Shown: positions 26,700-35,092, numbered from the stretch's first letter. The stretch: 64,000 nt of DNA from Halosimplex amylolyticum (GCF_051414035.1 NZ_JBLKNW010000001.1:992001-1056000); one strand, 5' to 3'. Numbers and translations: made by a program. The notes: a model not told the origin generated them from the letters alone.

Positions 26700-27638
26700 A
26701 TGGACGTACTGGAGCGCTACGCGCCCCTCGTGGACGATTTCGACGCCTTCCGCGCGGCCTGTGACCGGCCGCTTCCCTCGGTCGTCCGCGTCAACACGCT
26801 CAAGACGACCGTCGAGCGCGCGCGAGCGGCCCTCGACGAGGCGGGTATCGCCTACGAACCCCGCGAGTGGCACGACGGGCTGCTCGCCCTCCCCCAGGAC
26901 CAGCCGGGGACGAACTGGCCGTACATGCTGGGCTGGATCCACGGGCAGGAGGAAGTCTCCGCGGTCCCCGCCGAAGTGCTCGACCCCCAGCCCGGCGAGC
27001 GCGTCTGGGACGCCTGCGCCGCACCGGGCAGCAAGACGACGCAGCTGGCCGCACTGATGGAGGACACCGGACTCCTCGTCGCGACCGACAACAACCTCGG
27101 GCGCATCTCCGCCCTGCGCTCGAACGCCGAGCGCGCCGGCGTGACGAACGTCGCCGTCACGCACGAGGACGCCCGCAACCACTCGCTCAAACCGTTCCGC
27201 GCGCCCGGCTCCGAAGCGGGGCGGGAGGGCGCGCCGTACGACCGCGCGCTCGTCGACGTGCCGTGTTCCTGCGAGGGGACCATCCGCAAGAACCCGGACG
27301 CGCTCGACGACTGGAACCTCGACCACGTCCACGGCATCGCCGGCGTCCAGAAGGGCGTCCTCCGCCGGGCGATCCAGACCACCCGCGAGGGCGGCACCGT
27401 CGTCTACTCCACCTGCACGTTCGCGCCCGAGGAGAACGAGGCCGTCCTCGACTACGCGCTCGACGAAGAGCCGTGCGAACTCGTCGAGTTCGACCTGCCG
27501 CTCGAGCATGCCCCCGGCGTCACCGAGTGGGGCGAAGAGTCCTACGACGAGTCGGTCCGAAAGGCCAAGCGCATCTACCCGCACCACAACGACACCGGCG
27601 GCTTCTTCTGCGCGAAACTGGAGGTGACCGCCGAATGA
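26700..27638 (+). CDS. RNA m5C methyltransferase, NOL1/NOP2/Sun family
   Basis: 312 residues. The family features are VVRVNTLKTTVERARAALDE (RNA-binding N-terminal part), the SAM-binding loop WDACAAPGSKTTQLAALMED, motif IV VDVPCSCEGTIRKNP and the catalytic region VYSTCTFAPEENE. Both family cysteines (PCSC and STCT) are present, so the enzyme should be active on cytosine C5 of tRNA or rRNA. The ATG at 26700 is preferred to the upstream in-frame start, which would cross the divergent PAC2 promoter. Its TGA overlaps the ATG of the next gene (ATGA 27635-27638). Confidence 0.93.
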   Translation: MDVLERYAPLVDDFDAFRAACDRPLPSVVRVNTLKTTVERARAALDEAGIAYEPREWHDGLLALPQDQPGTNWPYMLGWIHGQEEVSAVPAEVLDPQPGERVWDACAAPGSKTTQLAALMEDTGLLVATDNNLGRISALRSNAERAGVTNVAVTHEDARNHSLKPFRAPGSEAGREGAPYDRALVDVPCSCEGTIRKNPDALDDWNLDHVHGIAGVQKGVLRRAIQTTREGGTVVYSTCTFAPEENEAVLDYALDEEPCELVEFDLPLEHAPGVTEWGEESYDESVRKAKRIYPHHNDTGGFFCAKLEVTAE

Positions 27639-28153
27639 GTCCCGAACCTGCGGAGGAGAACGACGGCACCCGATTCGATCGACTGCCCGCGACCGCCGAC
27701 GAGCGCGTCGTCGAGGGGCGGGCGACCCGCGAGGAGGTTCTCGCGTGGTGGGACGAACGCTTCGGCGTCCCGCCGGAGACGTTCGCGGACCACACGTTCT
27801 GGGAGCGCGGGTCGGGGAAGATCTGGGCGTTCGCCGACGACGTGGCCTCGCCGGTAGCCATCGAGGGGCTCGGGCTCGCGTTCCTGCGGACGCGCCGCGA
27901 ACACTGGAAACCCACGCTGGAAGCCGTCCAGCGGTTCGGCGGCGACGCGGACGACTGCGTCGTCCAGCTCTCGCGGGAGCAGGCGGCGACGTTCGTCGCC
28001 GGCGACGACCAGGAACTCGACTGGGACGGCGACTGGGGGTACCTGATCGTCGCGACAGACGTCGCGGGCGAGCCCGCACCCGTCGGCGTCGGCCTCTACG
28101 TCCACGGCGAACTCCGCTCGCAGGTCCCGAAAGGCCGGCGTCGAGAGCTGTAG
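27635..28153 (+). CDS. RNA methylase-associated accessory protein (DUF7122-like)
   Basis: 172 residues: FDRLPATADERVVEGRATRE, WWDERFGVPPETFADHTFWE, GKIWAFADDVASPVAIEGLG and AFLRTRREHWKPTLEAVQRF. This resembles the C-terminal PUA/FAU-like RNA-binding extension found fused to RsmF-type m5C methylases. Here it is a separate gene whose start overlaps the methylase stop. I infer that the two act together on RNA. The stop codon lies in the first unit of a 21-bp tandem repeat, so the C-terminus GRRREL is part of that repeat. Confidence 0.7.
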   Translation: MSPEPAEENDGTRFDRLPATADERVVEGRATREEVLAWWDERFGVPPETFADHTFWERGSGKIWAFADDVASPVAIEGLGLAFLRTRREHWKPTLEAVQRFGGDADDCVVQLSREQAATFVAGDDQELDWDGDWGYLIVATDVAGEPAPVGVGLYVHGELRSQVPKGRRREL

Positions 28154-28264
28154 GGGCGCCGTCGAGAGCTGTAGGGGCGCCGTCGGGAGCTGTAGGGGCG
28201 CCGTCGGGAGCTGTAGGGGCGGCGTCGAGAGCCGTCGGAGCGGCGTCGAGAGCCGTCGGACCGC
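28139..28264 (+). repeat. 21-bp tandem repeat, six units, spanning a stop codon
   Basis: Six back-to-back 21-base units from 28139 to 28264. The first four contain CGTCG(A/G)GAGCTGTAGGGGC; the last two have diverged (GAGAGCCGTCGGAGC). Because 21 is a multiple of three, each of the first four units places TAG in the frame of the upstream gene. The first TAG is that gene's stop. Confidence 0.9.
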
Positions 28265-28341
28265 CATAGATGCGCCGACGTGCGTCCGTAGCGGCCCGGA
28301 CCACGGCAACGTTTATCAGGGGAACCGAGAATCGTAGTGGT

Positions 28342-28815
28342 ATGTCGTGGTCGCGGCGCCTCTGGGTCGCGCTGGCGCTGATCGCCGTCGTCGGCGCCTC
28401 GGCGGCCGTCACGGCGTCACTGTACGGCGACGGTGCCGTCTCGGTCGACGACGTGAACGCCTCTGGTTCGACGCCGACGAACGTCACGGCCAACTGCGAG
28501 GGCGTCGTCGTCCGCAGCGCGACCGTCTCCGCCACCGTCAGCCGCCCGGGGACGAGCATCGACAACCCGCAGTTCTGGGCCGTGGGCGTCGCCGTCCGCG
28601 CGTCTGTGTTCGGAGAGACGAAACGACGCGTCGTCTCCGTCCCGCCGGGGTCCACCCGGACCGTGACCGTTCCGTTCACGAGCGTCCGCGAAGGGTCGTG
28701 GGCGCCACAGGCGTTCGAAGACGCCGTGATCCAGGTCTCGCAGGGCAGCGCCACCGTCGCCGAGCGGACGAAGACGGTGACGCTCGTTCCCGTGAAAGCC
28801 GGTGAGGACTGTTGA
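28342..28815 (+). CDS. Exported hypothetical protein with N-terminal anchor
   Basis: 157 residues. One N-terminal hydrophobic segment (RLWVALALIAVVGASAAVTA) acts as signal or anchor, followed by a Ser/Thr/Val-rich beta-type domain (VVRSATVSATVSRPGTSIDN, VAVRASVFGETKRRVVSVPP, TVPFTSVREGSWAPQAFEDA). The fold looks Ig/FxLYD-like, as in many haloarchaeal surface proteins. One Cys in the middle and one at the very end (GEDC) might form a disulfide. ATG 28342 is 27 bases after a TTTATCAG box, so it is probably leaderless. Function unknown. Confidence 0.7.
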   Translation: MSWSRRLWVALALIAVVGASAAVTASLYGDGAVSVDDVNASGSTPTNVTANCEGVVVRSATVSATVSRPGTSIDNPQFWAVGVAVRASVFGETKRRVVSVPPGSTRTVTVPFTSVREGSWAPQAFEDAVIQVSQGSATVAERTKTVTLVPVKAGEDC

Positions 28816-29085
28816 TTCGCTCGCGGCCACTTCTCGTCACCGCGAGTACGACAGTACCGCATCCGCCGGATATTGCGCCGCTGAACCCTATCGAGGGCGG
28901 TTCCGCGTACGCACCTGGCAACCACTAGGTGTCTATCCATTGAATATTTAACTGTAGGGAAACTACAACCGGTCGCTCCTGAGAAACGGAGTGGGTCAGT
29001 TGGCCCGAGTCAGCCGCACGAGGCTGTCGCGGCTGACCGCCACCGTGTGGGGTGGCGGGACGGGCCGGCACAGATGGGTGAACAA

Positions 29086-29700
29086 ATGTCACACCAATCA
29101 ACGAAACGGAAGCGGTCAGACGCGGACGATAGCTGGGTCACTACCAGCGACAGCGGTCTGACGCAAACGGAGATCCACGGGATTCTGAGCAACGAGCGAA
29201 GGGTAACCGTCCTCGAACTACTCAACGAACAGGAAGCGTATCCGGTGTCGGAACTCGCGGAAGAAGTCGCAGCCGCCGAAACTGACGAACGCCCGCCACC
29301 GCGGGACAAGCGACAGAGCGCCTACGTAACTCTCGACCAGTCTCACTTGCCGAAACTCGACAAGTACGGTGTCATCGACTACGACTTCGAACGGAAGATC
29401 GCAACGCGCCGCCCCGAGAACTTCGCACCGTTCAGGGAGGGAACTGATGGAACGGCGGACGAAGGGGTCGAAGACGCGTCGGAGGGCTCTACGGGAGCCT
29501 GGTTAGACTGGACGGTCGCCGCCGCTGCCGCGGGGCTCACTGCCACCGTTCTGAGTCGCATCGGACTGGACGCTCTCGTGCCGGTATCGACGCAGCTGGT
29601 CGCGGAAATAACGCTTCTCGCGCTGTTCGTCTCCCTCGTCTACCAGAAGGGCCGGACCAACACGCGGTGGTTCGAGGTCGTCCGAGATCGACTGCGGTAA
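29086..29700 (+). CDS. DUF7344 winged-helix membrane protein (first copy)
   Basis: 204 residues from MSHQSTKRKRSD; upstream in-frame ATG (29074) and GTG (29047) are alternatives. The N-terminal half is the DUF7344 winged helix: LTQTEIHGILSNERRVTVLE, YPVSELAEEVAAAETDERPP, YVTLDQSHLPKLDKYGVIDY. Two hydrophobic helices follow near the C-terminus (LDWTVAAAAAGLTATVLSRI; VAEITLLALFVSLVY). Haloarchaeal DUF7344 proteins are thought to be DNA-binding regulators; the membrane anchor suggests a membrane-tethered regulator. It is convergent with a paralogue at 29755-30288, 54 bases away. Confidence 0.8.
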   Translation: MSHQSTKRKRSDADDSWVTTSDSGLTQTEIHGILSNERRVTVLELLNEQEAYPVSELAEEVAAAETDERPPPRDKRQSAYVTLDQSHLPKLDKYGVIDYDFERKIATRRPENFAPFREGTDGTADEGVEDASEGSTGAWLDWTVAAAAAGLTATVLSRIGLDALVPVSTQLVAEITLLALFVSLVYQKGRTNTRWFEVVRDRLR

Positions 29701-29754
29701 CGACGAAGCGTTCCGCCCCGACTCGGTCTCGGAGCCATTCGAATTTCGGCGCGC

Positions 29755-30288
29755 TCACTCGACGAGCGCTCGGAGGATGAACCAGCGCCGATTCCAGAGC
29801 TGATAGCTCGTCGCCGCTGCGAGGACGAGCAGGAACGTGGTTATCAGCAGGACGGAATTCAGCGCGGAGAGCAGCGGGAAGCCGAGTTCGACGCCGAGTA
29901 AGACCATCAGGCCGATTGTACAGAGCGCCCGGTAAAACGACGCCCAGGTGATCCCGTACGGCGTGACGACCTCCATGTAGAGGTCCACCGCCCGCGCCGA
30001 CTGGTCCAACTCGACAGTCTTCCGGTCCCTGTCGTACACGACGATCCCCTCGCGGTCCAGTTTCGGGAGGTGCGTCTGGTGGAGCGAGTTGTACACGCTC
30101 TCGCGGAGATCCGTCGGTGGCGGCGACTGCCCGGATTCGGACTCGGCGATAGAAACTGACAGCTCCCTGAGCGACATCGAACCGATAGTCTTCCGCAGTC
30201 GGTCGAGCACCTCGCGACGGCGCTCGTTTCTGAGGATATCGTGGATCTCTTCTTCTGCTAGCGACTGTGTATGGTCGTGTTTACCCAT
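29755..30288 (-). CDS. DUF7344 winged-helix membrane protein (second copy)
   Basis: 177 residues, paralogous to its convergent neighbour: AEEEIHDILRNERRREVLDR, MSLRELSVSIAESESGQSPP, VYNSLHQTHLPKLDREGIVV and YDRDRKTVELDQSARAVDLY. Two C-terminal hydrophobic helices (FYRALCTIGLMVLLGVELGF; LNSVLLITTFLLVLAAATSY) are followed by WNRRWF, just as the neighbour ends NTRWFEVV. The same domain order in convergent orientation suggests an old local duplication. Target genes unknown. Confidence 0.8.
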   Translation of the reverse strand: MGKHDHTQSLAEEEIHDILRNERRREVLDRLRKTIGSMSLRELSVSIAESESGQSPPPTDLRESVYNSLHQTHLPKLDREGIVVYDRDRKTVELDQSARAVDLYMEVVTPYGITWASFYRALCTIGLMVLLGVELGFPLLSALNSVLLITTFLLVLAAATSYQLWNRRWFILRALVE

Positions 30289-30488
30289 GCCCGTACCCGG
30301 ACCCTCGTACCGTCCACACGGGGTTAGTTATTCTCTCGTTCTGCTGTCTGAACGGTTAATTCAGGCGCACGTGACGGTTTCAGCTCGTCAACTAAACCAG
30401 TGACTGACTCGCTGAACCTGTTATTTAGTTGTCTGAATGGGTCGTTATTCGACCGCACTGTCGTTCGGAGAGGCGGCCGAGACGCCGT

Positions 30489-30782
30489 TCACGCACTGGT
30501 GACCGGGTCGCCCTCGGCCTCGAAGAGCCGGTCGCCACAGCGCTGGCACGTCGAGGCCACGACGTCGACCGAGCGACAGCACGACTCGATGGTGTCGCGA
30601 CCGATCTCGACGCGACCGCCACACTGCGGACAGTCGTCGAGCCAGAGTCGCAGCGCCGCCAGCACCTGCATGCGCTGGTCGGGTCCTATGGCGATCCAGT
30701 GTCCTGAACGGTCTGCGAGCAGCGTAGCCGCGGCGAGGTCGGCGAGGTACGCGCCGGACGACTGATTCTTGCGTGGGTTCAT
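30489..30782 (-). CDS. Small zinc-ribbon protein
   Basis: 97 residues if started at the ATG at 30782 (MNPRKNQSSGAYLADLAAAT); ATGs at 30824 and 30860 are in frame. The N-terminal half has a helical look (YLADLAAATLLADRSGHWIA, MQVLAALRLWLDDC). The C-terminal half has CPQCGGRVEIGRDTIESCC and STCQRCGDRLFE, i.e. two CxxC pairs plus a CC, fit to bind one zinc. No catalytic features are seen. Function unknown. Confidence 0.6.
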   Translation of the reverse strand: MNPRKNQSSGAYLADLAAATLLADRSGHWIAIGPDQRMQVLAALRLWLDDCPQCGGRVEIGRDTIESCCRSVDVVASTCQRCGDRLFEAEGDPVTSA

Positions 30783-31247
30783 TGGGGACGATACGTTCCG
30801 GCGCGTCACTGTGGCGGCTCGCATGCTGTCCTCGATCAGTCCGGTCTGCCTGTGGGTCACTTAAGCGAAGGAGACCGTTCGCGTCGAGCGCCCGAACTAA
30901 ACGACGCGTTGGGGGCGAGCGGCTACCGGGCGCTCGCGATCCCGACGGCCGTAAGCGCGGTCGGATGGCCGGAAACAGCGAGCAGCGCGCTGTTTACCAC
31001 CGGATCTTCTCTGCGGGCCGCCCGCGCGTTCACCCGAGCGAGTTACACTCTCCCCCTGACGGTTTAACCAGCCGTTAGCGCCGATAACGACCCTCGAGGA
31101 CTGGCTAACGGCGGCTTGTGGGTTTCGAACACCTCGTTCCGGACCGCTCTACGAGCCGATAGGTATAGAATCTGGTAATTATCTATGGGGTACCCTGTCG
31201 AGGGTCTCGGTAAGCCCGTGCCGCTCAGGAACGGGCGATACCAAGTC
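30783..31247. other. 465-base gene-free stretch with inverted repeat and promoter
   Basis: No convincing gene is seen, beyond possible 5' extensions of the zinc-ribbon frame. It holds a 9-bp inverted repeat GCCGTTAGC (31071-31079) / GCTAACGGC (31104-31112) and a TATA-like TAATTATCTA at 31176-31185. Two small hairpins follow, ACCCT-GTCG-AGGGT (31192-31205) and GCCCGT...ACGGGC (31214-31236). The second ends 11 bases before the ATG of the first SipW-type gene. The inverted repeat could be an operator. Confidence 0.5.
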
Positions 31248-32150
31248 ATGTCAGACAAGAAAATCGGTCTGTCCCGACGCCAGATGCTCGCCGGACTCGG
31301 CACTGTCGGTGTCGCGTCCGTCGGCGCGGGCCTCGGGACGACGGCGTTATTCAGCGACGAGGAATCGTTCACAGGGAACACGATAACGGCGGGCACGCTC
31401 GATATGAGCGTCACCGCGTCGATCGAAGCGGCCAACGAGTACTGGGCCGAACAGGTGGACCTCTCGGAACTGGAGGAAACGGCCGACGGCGAAGCCGTGA
31501 CCGGCATCCAGGTCGAGGACGTGAAGCCGGGCGACTGGGGGATCTTCTGTTTCGAGATCTCGATCGCCGACAACCCCGGGTACGTCCGTACGCGCGCGGA
31601 GAATCTGCTGTCCAGCGAGAACGGCTACCCCGAACCGGAACCGTCCGACGAGGACGGCGGCGACTACAACGATCCCGGTGACAGCGGCGGAGCCGGCGAG
31701 CTCCAGGACGAGATGCTGGCCGAGGTCTACCGGAGCTTCGACGCGGACGCGGACTCCGACCCGCCCCGGAGCCACCTCACGCCCGACGGCGGCGACTCCG
31801 TCGCTCCCGAGGGGACGACGCTTCAGGAAGCCTACGACGAGTTCTCCGACGGCGTCGTCATGCGCGACGGCGACGGCGAGCCGATGGTCGTCGGGTCGCT
31901 CCCGGAAGACGAGGAGACGCCCGACGGACCGGGCCCCGTCGAGTGGTGCCTGCTCCTGTACATTCCGGAGGACGTCGGAAACAACGTCCAGACGGACGGA
32001 CTGTCGTTCGACCTCGTGTTCGAGGCCGAACAGGTCCGCAACAACCCGACGCCGTTCGACGGAGACAGCGCGGTCAGCGAGACGACTACGTCCACGGCGA
32101 CTTCGACGTCCACGGCGACTTCGACCTCCACGTCGACGCCGGGGACGTAG
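31248..32150 (+). CDS. SipW-dependent-type secreted protein 1
   Basis: 300 residues. The N-terminus MSDKKIGLSRRQMLAGLGTV continues through VGVASVGAGLGTTALFSDEE to the SipW-type signature (ALFSDEESFTGNTITAGTLD) seen in TasA/CalY-like secreted proteins. SRRQM also looks like a Tat motif. The mature part is acidic with the block VEDVKPGDWGIFCFEISIAD near 85 and VGNNVQTDGLSFDLVFEAEQ near the end. The tail is Thr/Ser-rich (STATSTSTATSTSTST), likely O-glycosylated. It is the first of a series of paralogues and probably a surface or fibre subunit. ATG 31248 was chosen because the signal begins there. Confidence 0.8.
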   Translation: MSDKKIGLSRRQMLAGLGTVGVASVGAGLGTTALFSDEESFTGNTITAGTLDMSVTASIEAANEYWAEQVDLSELEETADGEAVTGIQVEDVKPGDWGIFCFEISIADNPGYVRTRAENLLSSENGYPEPEPSDEDGGDYNDPGDSGGAGELQDEMLAEVYRSFDADADSDPPRSHLTPDGGDSVAPEGTTLQEAYDEFSDGVVMRDGDGEPMVVGSLPEDEETPDGPGPVEWCLLLYIPEDVGNNVQTDGLSFDLVFEAEQVRNNPTPFDGDSAVSETTTSTATSTSTATSTSTSTPGT

Positions 32151-32244
32151 CTGCCGCGGCCCCTCCCGGTCCACCCCTACCCAACCCGTGGTCGCGTCCG
32201 TTCCCGACCCCTCGCGACCACACCGGCGGGACGTCCCGCCGGGA

Positions 32245-32322
32245 CTCACGCGGGCGCTCGCCGCGTTCACGCGGCCACGGCGGTTCGACTCCGCCGGTGA
32301 GCCTCAACCCGAACACTCGGGT
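32245..32322 (+). promoter_or_regulatory. tRNA-like/hairpin element 1
   Basis: Closing helix CTCAC (32245-32249) / GTGAG (32297-32301). T-arm-like hairpin GGCGG-TTCGACT-CCGCC at 32279-32295. Second hairpin ACCCGA-ACAC-TCGGGT at 32307-32322, ending 9 bases before the ATG at 32332. A perfect 20-base palindrome lies just upstream (32223-32242). The same layout recurs before three further genes or remnants in the operon. Confidence 0.65.
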
Positions 32323-32331
32323 GACCCGACC

Positions 32332-33165
32332 ATGACCGACGGAAACGATACCAACGACGACGGTCTCAGATTCACGCGCCGATCGCTGCTCGCCGGGCTC
32401 GGTACGGTGGGCGTCGCCAGCGTGGGCGCCGGCCTCGGGACGACGGCGCTGTTCAGCGACGAGGAACTGTTCGAGGACAACGAACTTCGGGCGGGTGCTC
32501 TCAACATGCGCGTCACTGTCGACAACGTCGCGCACAGCACGCCGATCGTCCGGGACAACACGACGATCACGCCGAGCGACACCGCCGACGGGCAGGAAGT
32601 CACCATCTCGGTGGCCGATCTGAAACCCGGCGACTGGCTCATCCTGGAGTGGAATCCAGAAGTGATCGCGAACCCCGGGTACGTCCGGATAACCTCGGTC
32701 GACGAGGACTATTCGAACGTCGAGGGCGGGACGCCCGAGTCCGAATCGGAGACGGCTTCACCTGGCGATCTCGGCGACGCGATCCTGTCGACGGTGTGGC
32801 AGTCGTGGGACAACCTCAACTCCTCGCGCCAGTATCTCGGAGGCCTCGACGCAACGACCGACCTGAACGACTCCGGACTCTCGGGCTACGAAACGCCGGA
32901 TATGGACGGCGTGACTGGCGGTGGCGCCCACTACACGACGCTGAACGAAGCCCACTCCGTCTACGAATCTGGCGTCTTGCTCCGCGATGCGTCTACGGGC
33001 GAGCCGCTGGTGATCGGGGCGAACTCCGACGCCGCGTGGTTCTACCAGTTGCTCGAACTCCCCCGAGAAGTCGGGAACGAAATCCAGGGTGACGAAGTCA
33101 CCTTCACGCTCCGATTCGACGCCGAGCAGGTCCGTAACAACCCGACGCCGTTCGACGGAGCGTGA
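32332..33165 (+). CDS. SipW-dependent-type secreted protein 2
   Basis: 277 residues, clearly paralogous to the preceding protein: FTRRSLLAGLGTVGVASVGA, LGTTALFSDEELFEDNELRA, ISVADLKPGDWLILEWNPEV near 90 and VGNEIQGDEVTFTLRFDAEQ followed by VRNNPTPFDG at the end. There is no vWA domain and no Thr-rich tail. The mature domain should be a beta-sandwich like other TasA/CalY-type proteins. No Shine-Dalgarno sequence precedes the ATG; instead hairpin 2 of element 1 ends 9 bases upstream. Confidence 0.8.
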   Translation: MTDGNDTNDDGLRFTRRSLLAGLGTVGVASVGAGLGTTALFSDEELFEDNELRAGALNMRVTVDNVAHSTPIVRDNTTITPSDTADGQEVTISVADLKPGDWLILEWNPEVIANPGYVRITSVDEDYSNVEGGTPESESETASPGDLGDAILSTVWQSWDNLNSSRQYLGGLDATTDLNDSGLSGYETPDMDGVTGGGAHYTTLNEAHSVYESGVLLRDASTGEPLVIGANSDAAWFYQLLELPREVGNEIQGDEVTFTLRFDAEQVRNNPTPFDGA

Positions 33166-33184
33166 TCACCGGATGGTTCGACTC

Positions 33185-33250
33185 GCCCACGCCGGTGCCC
33201 GAGTTCGACGGCGGTGGTTCGACTCCGCCGGTGGGCCTGCATTTCGCGGG
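33185..33250 (+). promoter_or_regulatory. tRNA-like/hairpin element 2
   Basis: Closing helix GCCCAC (33185-33190) / GTGGGC (33231-33236). T-arm-like hairpin GGTGG-TTCGACT-CCGCC at 33213-33229, with a central U-G pair. Second hairpin CCTGC-ATTTC-GCGGG at 33236-33250, 8 bases before the ATG at 33259. The sequence of hairpin 2 differs from elements 1 and 4 but the fold is kept. Confidence 0.6.
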
Positions 33251-33258
33251 GTGAGACG

Positions 33259-34962
33259 ATGACCGAGACACCGATCGAACTCTCGCGGCGGAAGCTGCTG
33301 GGAGGGCTCGGCGCAGTCGGACTGGCCAGCGCCGGCGCCGGTCTCGGCACGACGGGGCTGTTCGCCGACGGCGAGACGTTCGAGAACAACACGTTCGCGG
33401 CGGGCGTCCTCGACCTCAAGGTCGACTGGGAGGAACACTACTCCTTCCAGGACGGCGAGGCGGACGCCCACCTCGAACACGGGATCACTCGTACCCGACC
33501 GGAGAACACCGACGACTACGTCGGGCTGCCCGACCCGGAGGACCCGGTCGTCTGGGTACACGAGACGGACCTCGCACGGTACATGGACGAGACGGCCGTC
33601 GAATCGTTCCCGGACCCGAACGACGACGGCGTTCAGGAACTCCAACTCGACGGCGAGGAGACCGGGTTCGAGTACGTCGCGTGCGAAGACGGCGCCGACC
33701 TCGACGAGCACTTCGACCCGTCGACCGAGGGCGCGCTCCGGACGAACAGCGGCGACACGTACGTCGACGGGGAGGTCCGCCCGCTGATCGACCTCGACGA
33801 CGTGAAACCCGGCGACTTCGGCGAACTCACGCTGAGCTTCCACCTCTGCGACAGTCCCGGGTACGTCTGGCTCCGCGGCAGGAACGTCTCTGCGTCCGAG
33901 GGCGGGCTGACAGAACCGGAGGCCGCGGTCGACGATTCCCCGGGCGACCCGGAGCTCGCCGAACAGATCCGGACCGTCTGGTGGTACGACAGCGACGGCA
34001 ACAACGTCGTCGACTCGTCGGTCGGTGCCGTCGACGTCATGCTGGCGGTCGACACCTCGGGGTCGCTCGACGGCGACGACGTCGCCGATCTGGCGACCGC
34101 GGCGTCGGACCTCGCCAGCGACCTCGACGCCGCCGCGGACGCGCGAATCGGTGGCCTGAGCTTCGGCGGCGGGTCGATCGACGACTTCACCGCGCTCGCC
34201 GACGGGCCGGTCAGTTTCTCGGGACTCTCGGCGAACGGCGACACGCCGATGCCCGCGGCCCTGGAGGTCGCGGCGGCGGAACTCGACGCGAACGGGCGAC
34301 CGGGCGCTGAGACCTTCGTCGTCCTGTTCACGGACGGCGGGCCGAACTACGACAACGGTCCCTACCGGGCCGGTGGCCACGAGGTCGGACCGTACGGGAA
34401 CGGCGACAGCTCGAACGCAGTGGTCGAGGACGGTGAACTGGACGAGACGGCGGCCATCGCCGGGGAAGTCCGCGACTCCCACCGCATCCTCGCGGTCGGC
34501 ATCGACGACGACAGGGCGCCGTCGGGTCGAACGGGGGAGTCGGGAGTCCCGCTCCTCTCGACGTACCTGCGCGACCGGATCGCCGGCAGTCAGGGTGACT
34601 ACTTCAGCGCCGAGGACTCCGGGACGACGTCGAACGTCCTCGGCGCCATCGTCGACGCGATCGCCGTCCCGGAGGAAGTGTTCCACCGCGGCACGCTCGC
34701 CGAGGACCTCGCTGCGCTCTCGTCCGGGGCGGGCGTCCCCCTCGACGCAGGGCTCGAAACCGGCTTCGACGAGTTCGGGGACGACGGCGACGACGAGGCG
34801 CGCGAGTGCTTCCAGCCGGGCGTGAGCAACTACGTCGGCTTCGGCTGGTGGCTCCCGATCGACGTCGGGAACGAGGTCCAGAGCGACGCCGTGAGCTTCG
34901 ACCTCGGGTTCTACACCGAACAGTGCGAGGGCAACGGGGGGAGTGGAACGACAGGCGCATGA
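33259..34962 (+). CDS. SipW-dependent-type secreted protein 3 with vWA domain
   Basis: 567 residues. The N-terminus LSRRKLLGGLGAVGLASAGA to TTGLFADGETFENNTFAAG is the family signal. A first beta domain contains DLDDVKPGDFGELTLSFHLC near 175-195. A von Willebrand A domain then spans about 255-480: MIDAS motif VDTSGSLDG, then the conserved Thr and FVVLFTDGGPNYDN. The chain ends with the family block IDVGNEVQSDAVSFDLGFYT and a short Gly/Ser tail. The vWA is thus inserted into the TasA-like domain, a design suited to metal-dependent adhesion. It contains Cys pairs (FHLC, EQC) that may form disulfides outside the cell. Confidence 0.82.
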   Translation: MTETPIELSRRKLLGGLGAVGLASAGAGLGTTGLFADGETFENNTFAAGVLDLKVDWEEHYSFQDGEADAHLEHGITRTRPENTDDYVGLPDPEDPVVWVHETDLARYMDETAVESFPDPNDDGVQELQLDGEETGFEYVACEDGADLDEHFDPSTEGALRTNSGDTYVDGEVRPLIDLDDVKPGDFGELTLSFHLCDSPGYVWLRGRNVSASEGGLTEPEAAVDDSPGDPELAEQIRTVWWYDSDGNNVVDSSVGAVDVMLAVDTSGSLDGDDVADLATAASDLASDLDAAADARIGGLSFGGGSIDDFTALADGPVSFSGLSANGDTPMPAALEVAAAELDANGRPGAETFVVLFTDGGPNYDNGPYRAGGHEVGPYGNGDSSNAVVEDGELDETAAIAGEVRDSHRILAVGIDDDRAPSGRTGESGVPLLSTYLRDRIAGSQGDYFSAEDSGTTSNVLGAIVDAIAVPEEVFHRGTLAEDLAALSSGAGVPLDAGLETGFDEFGDDGDDEARECFQPGVSNYVGFGWWLPIDVGNEVQSDAVSFDLGFYTEQCEGNGGSGTTGA

Positions 34963-34988
34963 CGACCGACAGGTCTCGGCGGCTCTCT

Positions 34989-35092
34989 GCCCACGACGGC
35001 AACCGTCGCCTTCGCGCCAGTCGAAGGCGACTCCCACGGTTCCCCGTGGCACGGCGGTTCGATTCCGCCGGTGGGTTTCCCCCCGGAGGGGG
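34989..35092 (+). promoter_or_regulatory. tRNA-like/hairpin element 3 (cloverleaf-like)
   Basis: Closing helix GCCCAC (34989-34994) / GTGGGT (35071-35076). Inside are four arms in tRNA order: GACGG-CAA-CCGTC (34995-35007), GCCTTCG-CGCCAGT-CGAAGGC with a 7-base loop (35008-35028), CCACGG-TTCC-CCGTGG (35034-35049) and the T-arm-like GGCGG-TTCGATT-CCGCC (35053-35069). A second hairpin, CCCCC-CGGA-GGGGG, spans 35079-35092, 8 bases before the ATG. The anticodon-like loop lacks T33, so it is not an ordinary tRNA. Confidence 0.65.
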
